NCBI GenBank assembly: GCA_045660295.1 | Contig: JAZRDN010000029.1 | Coordinates: 1 to 57,049, forward strand | Reading direction: 5' to 3' | Origin: RGIG8775 sp045660295 | GTDB lineage: Bacteria > Bacillota > Clostridia > Oscillospirales > CAG-272 | DNA length: 57,049 nucleotides | Part shown: piece by piece, positions 56,976 through 57,049 of the stretch | How positions within the stretch are numbered: position 1 is the stretch's first letter | How the letters are laid out: the number at the start of each line of letters is the position of its first letter | Program-made: the position numbers and the translations under genes | Notes under the pieces: model-generated | Database searches by the model: none | Told to the model about the DNA's origin: nothing | What the model saw: only the letters and a program-made list of their open reading frames with translations

Positions 56976-57049
56976 AAAACTAACTTTGTGGAGCGTTTGG
57001 GGAGGGGGACCCCAACGCTTGCGGTAGCTATTGTAACGGCTACGCACTA
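56976..57049 (+). repeat. element B, copy 9 (cut by the window end)
   Basis: AAAACTAACTTTGTGGAGCG, then GTTTGGGG/CCCCAACGC and GGTAGC/GCTAC arms. The remaining two thirds of the element lie beyond the window. Confidence 0.8.

Noticed and set aside
1..57049. CRISPR array
   Set aside because: The many repeats are dispersed, have no regular spacers and there are no cas genes.
1..57049. tRNA or rRNA genes
   Set aside because: I saw no cloverleaf with a GGTTCRA T-arm and no rRNA signature on either strand; a covariance scan was not possible.

Overview
The window looks like a chromosome segment from an uncultured, fairly GC-rich member of the Clostridia (Oscillospirales-like). The reasons are a Na+-pumping decarboxylase, RNase M5 with a DUF4093-type tail, DUF6062, DUF1893 and DUF2752 proteins, strong AGGAGG ribosome binding sites, and sigma-A promoters that nearly all have 17-base spacers. 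Lineage is inferred, not measured. No rRNA, tRNA or CRISPR was found.

Layout. 0.2-1.7 kb: decarboxylase beta subunit plus a tiny gamma-like protein (minus). 1.9-6 kb: small membrane protein and pheST. 6.3-12.5 kb: purC and a 1,729-residue secreted LamG-like protein (minus). 12.9-21.7 kb: housekeeping and salvage genes (punA, a DtxR-type regulator, rnmV, uppP, a U32 protein, secG, an HD protein, udp, an epimerase). 22.2-29.7 kb: a compact phage-derived morphogenesis island with no integrase, replication gene or endolysin. 30.2-35.7 kb: cdd, a VanY-type carboxypeptidase, mnmM, an OGG-type glycosylase and holA. 35.9-40.9 kb: a complete branched-chain amino acid ABC transporter. 41-46 kb: zinc-ribbon protein, UlaG-like hydrolase, NrdG-like activase, GH2 enzyme, SpoU methyltransferase. 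46.3-53.2 kb: a three-gene operon of a zinc-ribbon GTPase, a GAP1-like membrane protein and a repeat-rich surface protein. 53.4-56.7 kb: deoB, an unknown small protein, degV and a HAD hydrolase.

Two loci stand out. The first is the intact 7.5-kb capsid island: TerS, TerL, a nozzle-like protein, portal, scaffold, P22-type coat, adaptor and a holin pair. It could assemble a podovirus-like particle but has no visible way to replicate, integrate or lyse. The second is the GTPase/GAP1-like/surface-repeat operon, which resembles the GTPase-associated conflict or signalling systems known from comparative genomics.

The intergenic regions hold at least three families of dispersed, structured repeats. 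Element B is about 200 bp; its hairpin arms change while pairing is kept, and it often sits just upstream of a ribosome binding site. Element A is about 100 bp and ends in a terminator-like hairpin with a near-constant TAAACA or TGAACA loop. Element P is a palindromic element of up to about 165 bp with terminal inverted repeats; two of its three copies begin 2-3 bases after a promoter. Several genes (punA, udp, cdd, deoB) together make a nucleoside salvage and catabolism set, though they are scattered rather than in one operon.
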